The notes beneath the pieces were generated by a model that was not told the origin of the DNA, searched no databases, and saw only the letters and a list, made by a program, of their open reading frames with translations. Shown here piece after piece: positions 10,501-23,942 of a stretch of DNA of 64,000 nt. Within the stretch, counting starts at the first letter, position 1. Every line of letters starts with the position of its first letter. This DNA comes from Leuctra nigra (Eukaryota; Arthropoda; Insecta; Plecoptera; Leuctridae), in assembly GCA_934045905.1 (NCBI GenBank), contig OW203771.1:5332001-5396000 (forward strand), in the 5' to 3' direction. Made by a program: the position numbers and the translations under genes.

Positions 10501-12560
10501 AAACTATGATCCAAATTGAATTATTCAAATTTGATCAACTCAATAAACATAAAAATATCTGCTTTTCACTAAAAAAGTGTACATACCATCAAAACACTCT
10601 TGTACCTAAAGCAAATCAGATTCAGTTGCATGGAAAGACATTCATTTTCAATGTTTCATTTCTGACAGCTATTAAAAATGTCAATAAGTGCATACTTTCT
10701 TGACAGATTCGGCTGAAAATTTGTAAAATAAGTGACATTGTTGGTCTTACTGACCATGCTAAATATGAGTTTGATCACATTTCTCGAAGACCATTTTCAT
10801 TTTTTAGGCTATCAGGAGATACTTATTTTAACAATGAACCAATGGATGGATTTCAAAAAAAAAATTGGGTCTGCAAACAGAGAAGGTTGTCTTTACATGT
10901 GTGCAAAATTTCAGGTCGATCGGTGAAACGGTGCGACTTCTATTGCTTCCTTTAGCATACAAAAACAAAAACAAAAAAACAAACAAAAAAACAAACAAAA
11001 AACAGAGGTCCGTGCTAAAAGAGCCAAATGGAGTCGCTCGCTTCGCTCGCTCAATTATAATATTTACTCACTGGCAACTATAATCGCAGCTCCCAGAATA
11101 TTACGCCCAGCGATTGGAGTGTTAACAGCGAAGTCCACTAACTTGTAACCGTTGTACTTCTCACTGATGTTGAAGATGTTGATACCACATTGTCCGTTCT
11201 CAAGGCCATTACCGTTGTATTCAAACTCGCTAGACTTCGGGCTATTCGCTCCTTTCTTGAAACTAACCCAGCTGCCAAGTACATGGAATGAACATTGGGA
11301 AAGGCCGTGCCGTGTTGGTTTCACCAGGCGATATATTTGACTGAGACTTTGGCCAGGAAAGACAACCAAATCGCCTTGAGGTTCAGCTACAAAAGACAGC
11401 TTGTCTTTTTCTGAAATAAACACCAAACAACCTAAGTTGTAATTGTATTGTTTGAAATGCGTGAATGAATAATAACTTGGAGTGTTTTCCACCCAACAAC
11501 TGGTCAACAGTGAGTACGGTCAGTAGTTGGATGGTTGACCATTCAAGTCTGACTCTTTAGTTGCTGCCGTTGGACCAGAATGTCTGGGGTGTTTGCGCGA
11601 TAATGGAAGGCCAACAACGTCCGGCGAGCTGTGAATCCTCAACAAACTTCACCTCAAACTCATGGCACAGGGTTGATGAGGCGCCATAATGACTGCAGGT
11701 CATCCAACTCCGTTTCAAAAATATTATATTCTCCTCACCATCATCGACATACACGAATACGTCACCGTAGACCCAGCCTCCAGTCTTGGCTCTGACTCGA
11801 CATCCGACTTGGGATTGATTGTTTTTTAACTGAATGCCGGTCATCTTCATCCCACAGGCTCCTGACTCGAGCCCGGACCCGATGTAGACATGTTCCGGAG
11901 GTTGGGAAGACGCTCCTTGACTCAGATCTATCATAGCACCGATATCAGCGCGGAAGAATTGGCATCCGACCAAACCAACATCAGCGTTGCAGGTTATTGT
12001 CAAGGACTCGGTGGACTTCATGTGAGCACACTTAGGCAGGACGGTCATGGAAGGTAAACCCAAGGAACCTGTACATAACATAATATCACGATGAGAAATA
12101 GTTAACAATGGCCTTCACATGTACTAGGCATTCGCCATAATCATATTCACCATTTAGCACACGGAAGATCATCTATTAGTTTTACGGAAAAGGCGTTTAT
12201 AAAAATTGTGAATTTTATTTTTCTGTTAAAACATTTAACATAAGATTATTTCAAAGATAAGTTTTAGGTAATGGTTTTAAATTAATGAGGCACAATATTA
12301 ATGATTTGATTGATGTCTGCCGTACAGAAGAGAAGAAGAGACACCTAATAATGATTTTCTTACATGCACCACTTTGAGGAATGATCGTACCATATGGCAA
12401 GCACCTAAATGCAGAGATAGAATGCTAAATGCTACTTGAGCTGTTTTGCGATGTTCCAACACATCCCTGCTCGTCAGTACAACATGTTCTTGACGCTTTA
12501 CTCACCAGTTGTCCAAGACAGCACGAACACAGCAACGCACATTCTCAGCGATGTCTTCAT
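7514..12560 (-). CDS. Ig-like secreted protein with mucin stalk, copy B
   Basis: Four coding exons on the minus strand: 12560..12506 (signal peptide), 12068..11739, 11410..11072, 8670..7514. They sum to 1881 bases, 626 residues plus stop, with phase-1 junctions throughout. Residues 1-19 are the signal peptide. Exons 2 and 3 are Ig-like domains. Exon 4 begins with a clearer Ig domain (residues about 242-355, Cys plus NITW strand). Then comes a Thr/Pro/Lys/Glu stalk of about 225 residues, likely O-glycosylated, and a tail of Asp, Glu and Tyr runs. No membrane segment or GPI signal is visible, so secretion is inferred. Intron 3 is largely one Helitron-like element starting 17 bases after the donor. 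Exon 1, intron 1 and the 3' half of exon 2 follow copy A; exon 3 to exon 4 follow copy C. Partner and function are unknown. Confidence 0.8.
7637..8315. repeat. Thr/Pro stalk coding repeat, copy B
   Basis: Degenerate 12-18 base repeats encoding Thr-Thr-Thr-Pro/Lys/Glu-Pro units in exon 4. The same array is at 14263..14941 in copy C. The opposite strand is also open across it (Val/Gly-rich), which is a composition shadow. Confidence 0.8.
9326..11054 (-). mobile_element. X element (Helitron-like) in intron 3 of Ig copy B
   Basis: Minus-strand 5' end A|TTGAGCGAGCG and 3' end GCGTTTTCCTAG|T, giving CTAG before T as in Helitrons. It encloses a short frame like a Helitron protein N-terminus. About 350 bases present in the copy in gene C are missing near 10300. 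Confidence 0.65.
9861..10091 (-). pseudogene. Helitron-type N-terminal ORF remnant (X in gene B)
   Basis: 76-residue basic frame starting MPKNGKTSARMKAIKAKK and containing SKETPDQTAARR. It is like the Arg/Lys-rich N-terminal region of arthropod Helitron replicase-helicase proteins. No Rep or helicase domain follows. The family assignment is from memory of composition, not a search. Confidence 0.4.
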
Positions 12561-13207
12561 TGCTGTTTCCTCCGATCTCAAAGAGAGAATCACTTACTGC
12601 TGCACGGCGCTGGTCGATACAAGATTAAACGATCATTTAATGTTAAATGTGTTTTAATTATCTACCATTAAAATAGTTATTGTTGTAACTGATTATCAAA
12701 ATGGATAATGTTTATAACTCAAATGAAATTGCTCTAGTTTTTATTGAAGATGCCTGGACTCCCAAGAGGAAGTAAGAACAATACAATTCAAACCCGATAT
12801 AGAGGAGAGCGTCACAAAGTGAAATGGCTGAACAACACAATCGCACAATTTTTCTAATGGTACATATTTTCACAGTCTCTGCATTCATTTATTGGATCAG
12901 GTTACTTAAAAAATATTTAATTAAAAAGTAACAAAAACTGTATCAACATGCATTACATTTTCAGTAAAACATACAATGCACTGAACATTGTCACACTTAA
13001 TGACGGCCAGGGTTGCATGGAATAATTGAAATACCAAAATAGCAAAATTGCTGTTGATGAGCCTAAAGGAACTACTTCAAATTAGAGAACGCAATCTTCC
13101 TACAGGTATTACATCTGGTTATTTTTTTTTACAATTTTGAAGGAACTTTTTGGAAGCACCTGGTATATAACAACCAACCTTAGACGAATCTCAAAATGTG
13201 TAACACA

Positions 13208-13213
13208 TTTATT
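13208..13213 (-). terminator. Candidate poly(A) signal, Ig copy C
   Basis: AATAAA on the minus strand about 930 bases past the stop, at the position matching copy B. Confidence 0.3.
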
Positions 13214-14139
13214 GTACCAGCTGATACTTGAGACTGTAAATCACGGTTTCTTTTTGCATTCTGCACGTATTAGCCAAAGTACTGCCTTTCCAGTCCACCA
13301 GACGACCTGATGTCAAAATCTCAACGTAGGAAAGTCGACACAGATGAATTTACAATGGCAATTGGATAATTTTTGAGGATAATTAATCATCGAAAAATAG
13401 CATACGCATAATATGTTAAGTTTAATATTTGTTTTCATTTTATATTTACTTCAAATCATTATTCATACTTGTGATCAACAACGGAAGATCCCGATTGACC
13501 AAAGTACAGCACTCAAGGATTGAGTGGGTATTTTCATTATTCTGTAAGGACTCTTTTCACCAAAATATTTTTGTAGCGAAGTAATTTTGACTTTAAATCT
13601 TTGGAATTTAATGCTTTCATTACCGCCCCGATTCATGCGTTACATTTTAGTTTTCACACTACAGACTTCCACGACAGCTCGTTATGTTCATGAAGAATAT
13701 GCAAATGATCCGTCGGCGCTCAAATTTCGATAACTTCATTCCTACTTCGACTTCAGCACTACTAACTACTATATCAGCCATTTTGATAGTAAAATCCGGT
13801 AGGTTAATATATTTTTCTTGTAAAGAGCTGAAAAAATGGGGCCGAGGGGACATACATGCCTGAACATTCTTTCCAAGTTTCATCTCATTCTGATCGACGG
13901 TTTTGTCAGTTCGATGGAGCAAATAACGCATAATTACACATTTGAAAATGTCCCGGATATTATTGTAAAGCCTAAAAACGACTAAAGTCAGTTGATATCA
14001 TATGTTACTAAACTCCCTATAACGCAAAGGAAGAAAACAAAATCGGTCTAATCCGTACATAATTGTTCACGGAGTGCTTTTAAGCACTCTCTGCACCTGC
14101 GTATGTGAACAATATTAACAATAACAATTTTTTTCACAA

Positions 14140-17100
14140 TTACCCCAACAAATAATAATAATCATCATCATCACCATCTTCATCATCATCATCATCATCA
14201 TCATCGTCGTCATAATCATAATAATAATAATAATCATCTTCATCATCAGGACATTCGGGCTCTTTGGTCGTTATCGGTTCTGGGATCGCTATCGGTTCTG
14301 GGGTCGTTGTCGGTTCTGGGGTCGTTGTCAGTTCTGTGGTCGTTGTCGGTTCTGGGATCGATATCGGTTCTGGGGTCGTTGTCGGTTCTGGGGTCGTTGT
14401 CAGTTCTGTGGTCGTTATCGGTTCTGGGATAGTTATCGGTTCTGGGGTCGTTATCGGTTCTGGGATAGTTATCGGTTCTAGGATCGTTATCGGTTCTGGG
14501 GTCGTTGTCAGTTCTGTGGTCGTTGTCGGTTTAGTGGTCGTTGTTGGTTTAGGGGTCGTTGTTGGTTTAGTGGTCGTAGTCGGTTTACTGGTCGTTGTTG
14601 GTTTAGGGGTCGTTGTCGGTTTAGGGGTCGTTGTCGGTTTAATGGTCGTTGTTGGTTTAGGGGTAGTTTTTGGTTTAGGGGTCGTTTTCGGTTTAGTGGT
14701 CGTTTTCGGTTTAGGGATCGTTGTCGGTTTAGTGGTCGTTGTTGGTTTAGGGGTCGTTTTCGGTTTAGTGGTCGTAGTCGGTTTAGTGGTCGTTGATGGT
14801 AAAGGGGTCGTTTTCGGTTTAGTGGTCGTAGTCGGTTCAGTGGTCGTAGTCGGTTTAGGGGTCGTTGTTGGTTTAGTGGTAGTTATCGGTTCTGTGGTCG
14901 TTGTCGGAACATCGGATGTTGTTGGCTTTTGGGTTGTTGTTGAATCTTCAGTGGCTTTACACTTCCTCTTTACCTTGATCACGAGCGTCTTGTAGTCGAC
15001 GCCTCCTTGGTTCTGGATGGCGTTGTGTTGGACGAGACAAACCAGCCTCTTCCCGTCGTCTTCCAGAGCCACTGTCCTGGACACTGTCTGGGATATGGAC
15101 TGCAGGCTGTGACTCCAGCGCCACTCGGTGTGCGCCGCAGAGTCGTCGTCCCGGTCACTTCGGATGACGTCATCGGCCAGGGACCACGTGATGTTGCTCA
15201 CTGGTCGGCTGTTGGTGGCGGTGCAGGTGGCCACCAGGAGGTCGCCTTCAGTCAGATCGTCGGCGTTCCCTTCCAACACGACACGCTCAGGCGCCTCTGG
15301 AACAAGGTGGACAAAACAAATAAATCCCAATAAGGAAAATGAAACGAATACTTGGGATTGGCATGTTGATAATGTACGCAAATGTGCTACTTTCTTCATT
15401 CTTTTGACTGACATACTTCAAATAACTATTATGGAGAGCGTGTTTTGGAGGACGCCTGAAATGATGTTTGTACTCTGGAAAGCGAAACAAAGGATCACCA
15501 AGAGTCTGGAATTATTTCTCGGTGTGAGGCGTGCATCACAATTCACCCAATTGTAATCGTTTGACTTCAGATCCATAATGGTGAATAATCTTAATTACGG
15601 ATGTTATTGAGAAAGTCAACGTTTCACAAAATATTAATTGTTTCTGGCGGAGCCCGAGCTCAAGAACGCATTGAAGCCGGACAATAGCACTCTTAGGTTA
15701 GGGGTTATTTCACACATTGTGCAACACATGTTTATATACATTCATCGAATTAATAAACCGATAAACAACGTTGTATATAACTGATACCCTTTATAATTAT
15801 AAATCTTTTAATCATTTAATTAATCGAAGAACAAAATACAATACAAATACCTACACTGAGCTTACTTTTATTATATGCCATAAGTCCAGGCTTAATCCAC
15901 TAGAGTTCCATGGTCTTCAAATCTCAAACCGAGATTTACAACTTATAATTACTAGGAAAACGCTCTGAGTAACGCGTTGATGAGCGAGCACGGATACACG
16001 CAACACCTCGAACCGAAATTATGTCTATCGAAAATGTCATTAAAAGCCAATAATTCTTGAATTTCGTCACAGACTTGTATAAATATCTCCAAAATTACCA
16101 AAAATATTGGTCCCAATAACCTTGCTAAGTTTTAAGTTGATCGATTAAACCTTTGATTGAACGGTTCCTTGTTAAGTTTCAAAAATCACATGATATCCTT
16201 CAAACAATATACCTGGGACCACTCATATGATCTAGTGGAGCGGTCGCTCCACCCAGCCAAGTCGTACTATACACTCACAGTCACTCAACATACCGTAAAT
16301 GCCTAATAAACTGAGGAGCAGACCAAACACTTTTACTGTAAGCAACAACATGGCATTTTCGGCCTACTGGATCTCAAAATTGGTAAATCTCACATTGTTG
16401 CGAAATATCTTAATTTCGAGCTATGGCCCACCCCACTACATATACCAAATTTGGGAACAATAGGTTATGCCATTTGCGCGCTAGAGGACCGAGAAAACAG
16501 TGAAATTACACCACTTTCTGATTCTGAAGATGATGATGATTCTGATATCACGAAACGTCGCTATCACCGCCACAGCCTAAACGGCTGAACCGATCGACCT
16601 GAAATTTTTACCACATGTGCACTTTTGGCGTCTGAGGTGCCTTTTTATAAAACCAACCGGAAGCCGCCATTTTGAAACCGGAAGTGACGTCATAACTCAA
16701 AAACGTCTGGACCGATTAGAACGAAATTAGCGCCATTCGATTTAGATGGTCATCTATATGAAGAATCAATAAAAAAAATATTATTTTCTTATTTTCTAAA
16801 CCGGAAGTGACGTCATTAATACGCAATATTTAACTTATTTCAACAAATTATACTTAAAATACGTACATAATTAACTTACATTGTAACATAGACAATACAA
16901 TTTATATATTCAAGGTAGCAGTGTTCTCGGCCGCCATTCCTGAAACCGGAAGTGACGTCATATATCTAAAACGCCTGTACCGATTGCAACTGAACTAGCT
17001 CCTGCGTATTCATTCTGCTATTTATTTGAAAAATCAATTGTGAAAAATGAATAAATAAATTAATGGTACCGGAAATGGCGGCAGGAACCACTAAATGAAA

Positions 17101-20100
17101 CCGGAAGTGACGTCATATATTACAAACGGCATGACCGATTTTACGGAAATATAGGGATTAGGAATTCAGATGGTCGTTCATGAAGGTATCAACTAGATAA
17201 AACTAGATTGTTTTCTTATTACCTATACCGGAATTCGGCCGCTATTTCAAAACCGGAAGTGACGTCATGTATCGAAAACGGCTGGATCGATTATAACGAA
17301 ACTTAAGCTATTCTTCTTGGATAATCATTTTCATCTTATACCAAACGCAACTTTTCATAGTAACCAAATCGGTTGAGGCGTATTTTTTTAAAGAAATTAG
17401 TCCCTGCTCGGACATGTGCTACAAGCTGTATGAATAAACTAACAAAAGAAGTGATATCCCAGAAAAAACACTCCGTGTAAAAATACCAGCCAAGTCTCTT
17501 TAACTATAAAAAAAATAGAAGAAATCTAAAAATGCAGCACTGAAAAGGAGTGATATCAAAAAAGGAGCCAAGTCAACGAATTTTCCAAATTTTAATCGTA
17601 CCATTGAAATAAAAATATCAACCCCCGAGAAATACTTAAAAAAAGGACTTGGCGCATCGTTTTTTTAAAGACATTTTTCTATTCTTAAGCTTATGCCACT
17701 CACATACTACGTAGTTCAGAAATGCCTAGAAAAATTGGGACAAAACTTTCAAATTAAATATTGAACATTCTGTAAAATATTTTAAATTTAAATATAAGTA
17801 CGCAAAGAAACATAGCATTGTCTTACAAGCAATAAATACAGAACAGCTGTGTTTGTGATTGGTAGGTACCTATAGTTTTGTGGGTACATCAACATACCTA
17901 CTACAGCATTATACTTTGAACCTTCTCGCCGTGTAATTAATTGCTATTAATTAACATTTTATACCAAAAAAATTCATAAATTACATAACGTATTACTTTA
18001 GATAAAAATCTAGTCAGTAATTATTTGAGCAGCATGGCTCAGTGCACTAGTCACTTATACAAATCTCATTGACGGCCTTCTTGTAATGAGCGCTTTCGCT
18101 ATTTCCCTCAGTCACGATATTGAGAAGTATGATTGATTAATATGACCCTAGAAATAGTGGCAATAACGAATAGACTAGGCCGCTTCCGTTTATTCGTTAT
18201 TCGTTTATCCGTTTATTTCCTCTGAATATTGACAAAATACCAAAACTGCCAGTAGGTAAGAGTACTAGTTATATTAAAACGTAGTATGATTCGTCGATAA
18301 TGAATGTGATATACTCAGGAAAATATACTTGTAGAGTTCTTCCTATACTTTTAGGATAGAAAAGTGTCTTTAAAAAAACGATGCGCCAAGTCCTTTTTTT
18401 AAGTATTTCTCGGGGGTTGATATTTTTATTTCAATGGTACGATTAAAATTTGGAAAATTCGTTGACTTGGCTCCTTTTTTGATATCACTCCTTTTCAGTG
18501 CTGAATTTTTAGATTTCTTCTATTTTTTTTATAGTTAAAGAGACTTGGCTGGTATTTTTACACGGAGTGTTTTTTCTGGGATATGATATTACTGTGGACA
18601 CAATATCAGATCAATCTGTTAAACGGTCATTATTAGTTTCATTTCGTTTGAAACTTTCTGCTCTAACTACCTTGCCTTGAACTGAAGATTCGAAGTCGCC
18701 GTGAATTTGACAGCCAACACACAAAATGTCCCTAAAATTACAAAAACTTTTGAAAATAACTACAAATTAGACTGAAAATTGGCAAAAATACCTTAAATGT
18801 TGCTACCAATTACCATGCGAAGTTTTTAGTTGGTCGGTCAATCGGCAATACCCGCTGCACGAGAGCGGGTATTGCGTTGATTGTTTGAGTATCTCCTTGC
18901 AGCAGTCTCTTTGCTCCTTGATGCTTTATTATTAACGACATTTTGTTTCAACCTTTTAGATTTAGCTTCGTCAGTTTCTTGATCTTCAATTTCACGCAGA
19001 CGCTTTTTCGCCTTTATGGCTTTCATTCTAGCAGAAGTCTTTCCATTTTTCGGCATTTTTAAATAGGGATAAGATAGGTAATGAAAAAGTAAGAAGTAGA
19101 GTACCTACCTAATTAAAGTACAATAATATTTGTGTGATCAATGTTTGAAATGCACGAAATGTGTGCTCAAAGACGTAATGTATTCAATGTCGTAATGTTA
19201 CGAAATGAATCTTGAACAAAACTTCGCAAATATGAAAATAAAGTTAACACCTTTCAACTAATAAGCGAAAGGAATCAAAGTTCCACACAAAAAAACGGAT
19301 CAGGTAAAATAGTAACTACCTAGTTTAGAAACGGAATGAATCCAACGTTCCACAATTAAAATAAGACAACGTAATGTTTTGAACTGAATGAATCAAAACT
19401 TTCAAAAAAAAATAGCAACCTTCAAGGAAATGTCAGGCTAGACAGAAGCTCAGAAACGGAATAAATCCAACGCTTCCAAGAAGAAAATAATTTGAAATAA
19501 TCAATCCCCTGGACAAAAACTGTAGATACCTAATATCTATGCTTTAAAAGCGATTCAATTTTACTAATACCTTCACAAAGTACACCAAATTGCCAAAATT
19601 ATCAACGAAAAGAAGCAAAATGCAGGAGAGATTTGGAATGACGTGTGAACGCTAGAAGAGAACAAACGCCACTCAATGATATTATTGAAATGTGAGCTTA
19701 TGTTTCTAATCCCTCCTGGATGCAAAATCAGCCAAGTAGAAACACGGGAGGCACGGCCATCAGAACTACGAATTGACGAAAAGACAATCAACGTCCTTAA
19801 AAACTCGAAATGATTTGTTGGAAACTATGATCCAAATTGAATTATTCAAATTTGATCAACTCAATAAACATAAAAATATCTGCTTTTCACTAAAAAACTG
19901 TACATACCATCAAAACACTCTTGTACCTAAAGCAAATCAGATTCAGTTGCATTGGAAAGACATTCATTTTCAATGTTTCATTTCTGACAGCTATTAAAAA
20001 TGTCAATAAGTGCATACTTTCTTGACAGATTCGGCTGAAAATTTGTAAAATAAGTGACATTGTTGGTCTTACTGACCATGCTAAATATGAGTTTGATCAC

Positions 20101-21912
20101 ATTTCTCGAAGACCATTTTCATTTTTTAGGCTATCAGGAGATACTTATTTTAACAATGAACCAATGGATGGATTTCAAAAAAAAAATTGGGTCTGCAAAC
20201 AGAGAAGGTTGTCTTTACATGTGTGCAAAATTTCAGGTCGATCGGTGAAACGGTGCGACTTCTATTGCTTCCTTTAGCATACAAAAACAAAAACAAAAAA
20301 ACAAACAAAAAAACAAACAAAAAACAGAGGTCCGTGCTAAAAGAGCCAAATGGAGTCGCTCGCTTCGCTCGCTCAATTATAATATTTACTCACTGGCAAC
20401 TATAATCGCAGCTCCCAGAATATTACGCCCAGCGATTGGAGTGTTAACAGCGAAGTCCACTAACTTGTAACCGTTGTACTTCTCACTGATGTTGAAGATG
20501 TTGATACCACATTGTCCGTTCTCAAGGCCATTACCGTTGTATTCAAACTCGCTAGACTTCGGGCTATTCGCTCCTTTCTTGAAACTAACCCAGCTGCCAA
20601 GTACATGGAATGAACATTGGGAAAGGCCGTGCCGTGTTGGTTTCACCAGGCGATATATTTGACTGAGACTTTGGCCAGGAAAGACAACCAAATCGCCTTG
20701 AGGTTCAGCTACAAAAGACAGCTTGTCTTTTTCTGAAATAAACACCAAACAACCTAAGTTGTAATTGTATTGTTTGAAATGCGTGAATGAATAATAACTT
20801 GGAGTGTTTTCCACCCAACAACTGGTCAACAGTGAGTACGGTCAGTAGTTGGATGGTTGACCATTCAAGTCTGACTCTTTAGTTGCTGCCGTTGGACCAG
20901 AATGTCTGGGGTGTTTGCGCGATAATGGAAGGCCAACAACGTCCGGCGAGCTGTGAATCCTCAACAAACTTCACCTCAAACTCATGGCACAGGGTTGATG
21001 AGGCGCCATAATGACTGCAGGTCATCCAACTCCGTTTCAAAAATATTATATTCTCCTCACCATCATCGACATACACGAATACGTCACCGTAGACCCAGCC
21101 TCCAGTCTTGGCTCTGACTCGACATCCGACTTGGGATTGATTGTCTTTCAACTGAATGCCGGTCATCTTCATCCCACAGGCTCCTGACTCGAGCCCGGAC
21201 CCGATGTAGACATGTTCTGGAGGTTGGGAAGACGCTCCTCGACTCAGATCTATCATAGCACCGATATCAGCGCGGAAGAATTGGCATCCGACCAAACCAA
21301 CATCAGCGTTGCAGGTTATTGTCAAGGACTCGGTGGACTTCATGTGTGCACACTTAGGCTGGACGGTCATGGAAGGTAAACCCAAGGAACCTGCAAATAA
21401 CATAATATCACGATGAGATTTTTGTAAGCCTTTATTCACAACAAAATTTGCATTCCACAAGTGTAAATATAGTATAACACAATACATTATACACATAATG
21501 GTTAGACACACTGGTTGTTTCTGTATGATTTTGTTCTGATAGTCCAAGATATTTTGAATACCCCTTGTCCGAGAGAGAGGGATGATCTCGGAAGACCGCG
21601 CGATCGCTCACAGCGGTTGAGGGATGGACAAAAACCCGTTTTTTATTGCAACATTAGGGGCCACTTCTGGGGACAACTCCGTGTGACACGGATTGTACTT
21701 GCACGACTTTGAGGAATGATCCTACCATATGGCAAGCGCATTCGCTGATTAAGTTTCTTGGCCACAAAGTACAGAGAAAGTAAGCACTTGAGCTGATTTG
21801 TGATGTTCCAAAACATCCCTGCTCGTCAGTACAACATGTTCTTGACGCTTCACTCACCAGTTGTCCAAGACAGCACGAACACAGCAACGCACATTCTCAG
21901 CGATGTCTTCAT
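14140..21912 (-). CDS. Ig-like secreted protein with mucin stalk, copy C
   Basis: Exons on the minus strand: 21912..21858 (signal peptide MKTSLRMCVAVFVLSWTT), 21390..21061, 20732..20394, 15296..14140; total 1881 bases, 626 residues, all junctions phase 1. Exon 3 and intron 2 look identical to copy B. Exon 4 matches copy B apart from a few stalk substitutions such as Pro to Leu and Thr to Ala. Intron 1 is unrelated to that of A and B. Intron 3 is 5.1 kb because the X element in it has been entered by a Z element. The stalk is built of short Thr-Pro-Lys/Glu repeats ending in a run of Asp and Tyr. Tyrosines beside acidic residues are typical sulfation contexts, but sulfation is inference. Cell adhesion, immune or matrix roles are all possible; the sequence does not decide. 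Confidence 0.8.
16232..18580 (-). mobile_element. Z element, copy 2 (nested in an X element)
   Basis: 2349 bases, nearly identical to copy 1. The unoccupied target is preserved at about 9606 in gene B. Flanking target is again AT. Its only clear differences from copy 1 are in the first 400 bases. Confidence 0.75.
18838..19056 (-). pseudogene. Helitron-type N-terminal ORF remnant (X in gene C)
   Basis: Same frame as 9861..10091 with four residues (PDQT) deleted in frame; 72 residues. Confidence 0.4.
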
Positions 21913-22179
21913 TGCTGTTTCCTTCGATCTCAAAGAGAGAATCACATACTGCTGCACGGCGCTGGTGGATACAAGATTAAACGATAATTTAATGTTAAAT
22001 GTGTTTTAACTATCGACCATTAAAATAGTTACCTATTAATATACTGATTTTCAGCTTGGATAATGTTTATAACTTATATAAAATTACCTTCTTTGTTGTT
22101 GAAGAGGCTAGGGTAATGTAATCTAGACCAGGAATGACAGGGGGGTAAATTTATCTCCCTCGTACCGACGACAGAGACA

Positions 22180-22449
22180 CGGTAGAGTAGTGAGTTGGAC
22201 CTTAAAAGAGTTTTAATCAATTTTTTTCAATATCTTTTACCAGTGTAATTGTTAATAAAATATGGCATTGTACGAGTCTTAAGAACTTCAGAAGTCTTCA
22301 GAATTTGCTAGTTTGGATAATTTGGAGGTATTTGATAGTCTGTTCTGAAGACTCATACAAAACCATTTTTTTATTAATACGTACATTGGTTAGAGATATT
22401 GATAAAAATCGATTAAAAAACTCTTCAAGGTCAAACTCACTACTGCCGT
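22180..22449. mobile_element. Foldback MITE family M, second copy
   Basis: Inverted arms of the same sequence around a loop containing a GTCTTCAGAA / TTCTGAAGAC sub-palindrome. Confidence 0.6.
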
Positions 22450-22584
22450 AGAATATTAATATATGTGATAAAATAGCACAGCAACTCGTAGAGCAAAGAA
22501 ATATATCTCAAACTGAATAACTCGAAGCACATACATGGCACCGTTTTCTTCGATCATTTGTAACTTGATACAACTCTACTGGAT

Positions 22585-22626
22585 ATTGGAATACATAGCG
22601 ACCCACAATCTCAGAGATGTCTCCAT
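22585..22626 (-). pseudogene. Decayed fourth copy of the Ig-gene signal-peptide exon
   Basis: The minus strand from 22626 reads METSLRLWVAMYS, matching the start of MKTSLRMCVAVFVLSWTT, then diverges without a donor. Flanks on both sides (about 22560-22712) also resemble the surroundings of exon 1 in copy C. The block at 23300-23512 resembles the intergenic DNA upstream of copies A and B. This is what remains of a further unit of the array. Confidence 0.6.
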
Positions 22627-22715
22627 TACTGCTTCCTCGGGTTTCAAGTCAATTGCTGCTGCACGGTCGTTTCGATATTAAATGAGCTTCCGTTATCGAC
22701 CAATAAAATAGTAAT

Positions 22716-23290
22716 GATTTCGGCGCCTGGTGCAAATCTAAATCCCCCCCCCACCCCCTACAGAAAACGCTATACCCCACCAGTGATGATTTCAGACTAG
22801 GACAAACCAAAACTTTGGTTGTGCACAAAATTAATAATTATGCAAAACAGTGGACAAACATTTCCACAACCCTTGATAATGACAGCAATGAGGGGCCTGG
22901 GTGGGGGGGGAGGACCTCCGAACCATATGTGGGTCCAGGGCCCTGAAACGGAACATATTGAGTTTTTTGATAGGATTTAAATGGTTTTTAATCATTCTGA
23001 TGTTCAATTTCACTGACATTTTTTTCAGCAGAATAATTTTTATTTCAAAACTTTATTTTAAAATTTTTTAAAGGGCGCATTAATTTGTGAAGGGGGGGGG
23101 AGATTAGACCTCTTGGGTATTACTGAAATCATCACCGACATCAATCAACCATGCCAGGACGTTTTTTGTGTTCTTAATACGCGAAAATTATTTTTGGGTG
23201 CAAAAAGAAAGTCATTACATAAAAATGTGGCTTCCTGGCGCCCCCTTGTTGGCGGCGCCCTGTGCTGCCGCACCGCCCGCACACCTCTTG
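22716..23290. mobile_element. Second fragment of the 31.9 kb hAT-like family
   Basis: Matches 31900-32390 with C, G and T tracts. It interrupts the decayed fourth Ig unit. Confidence 0.5.
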
Positions 23291-23794
23291 TTACTGCCCA
23301 GTTGAAGAGGCCTGGGTAAGGTAAACTTTACCACCCAAGAGGAAGAGGAAACCTCGCTAAACACCGCTCTAAGAAGAGCGTCCTAAAGTGGAATTGATAA
23401 CCAACACAAGTCAAAAACTATGTAATTTTTTATTAATCTCTACATACATTCAGTTTACATAACAAAAATATTTAATTAAGAATAACAAAAACTGTAATAA
23501 CAGGCATAACATAATTGAGCGAATGTAGTGAGCGTTGCTACGGGACTCTTATGCATTTTGTACACACACTAATTTGGTCCAAGGTATAGTTTTTAATGAG
23601 ATCCGGTAATTTTTATGTACATAAACATGTGTACATACATTATCTTCCTCTTATGTGCAATAGTTTGACCAATTTCGTGTTTTATATATGTTTAGTAACG
23701 AGGTATCACTGGAAACTCAGAAAGAGCATTTCACGAATTTAATTTCGATCGAAATGTAGGCTTAGCACTTAATTTTTTCGTTGTTTCAAGAAAC

Positions 23795-23942
23795 AAATGA
23801 TGGGAAGGTTCCTTCCTAATATGCCACGGCCTCCTCCTTCCCACCGTATATTCCTATACTACTCTTCACCATCATCTCCCAATCATCATAATAATCATTC
23901 ATCCGGCGCCATTAGCCTAGTTGCAGAACAGTGCGACGTTAA
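23795..23942 (+). mobile_element. tRNA-type SINE, 5'-truncated
   Basis: Only the body is present; the tRNA-like head is missing. Confidence 0.65.

Larger units (their letters stand above)
15952..20376 (-). mobile_element. X element in intron 3 of Ig copy C, split by Z
   Basis: Same ends as the copy in gene B. Without the nested Z it is about 2.07 kb, including the 19260-19625 stretch deleted in B. Confidence 0.65.
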
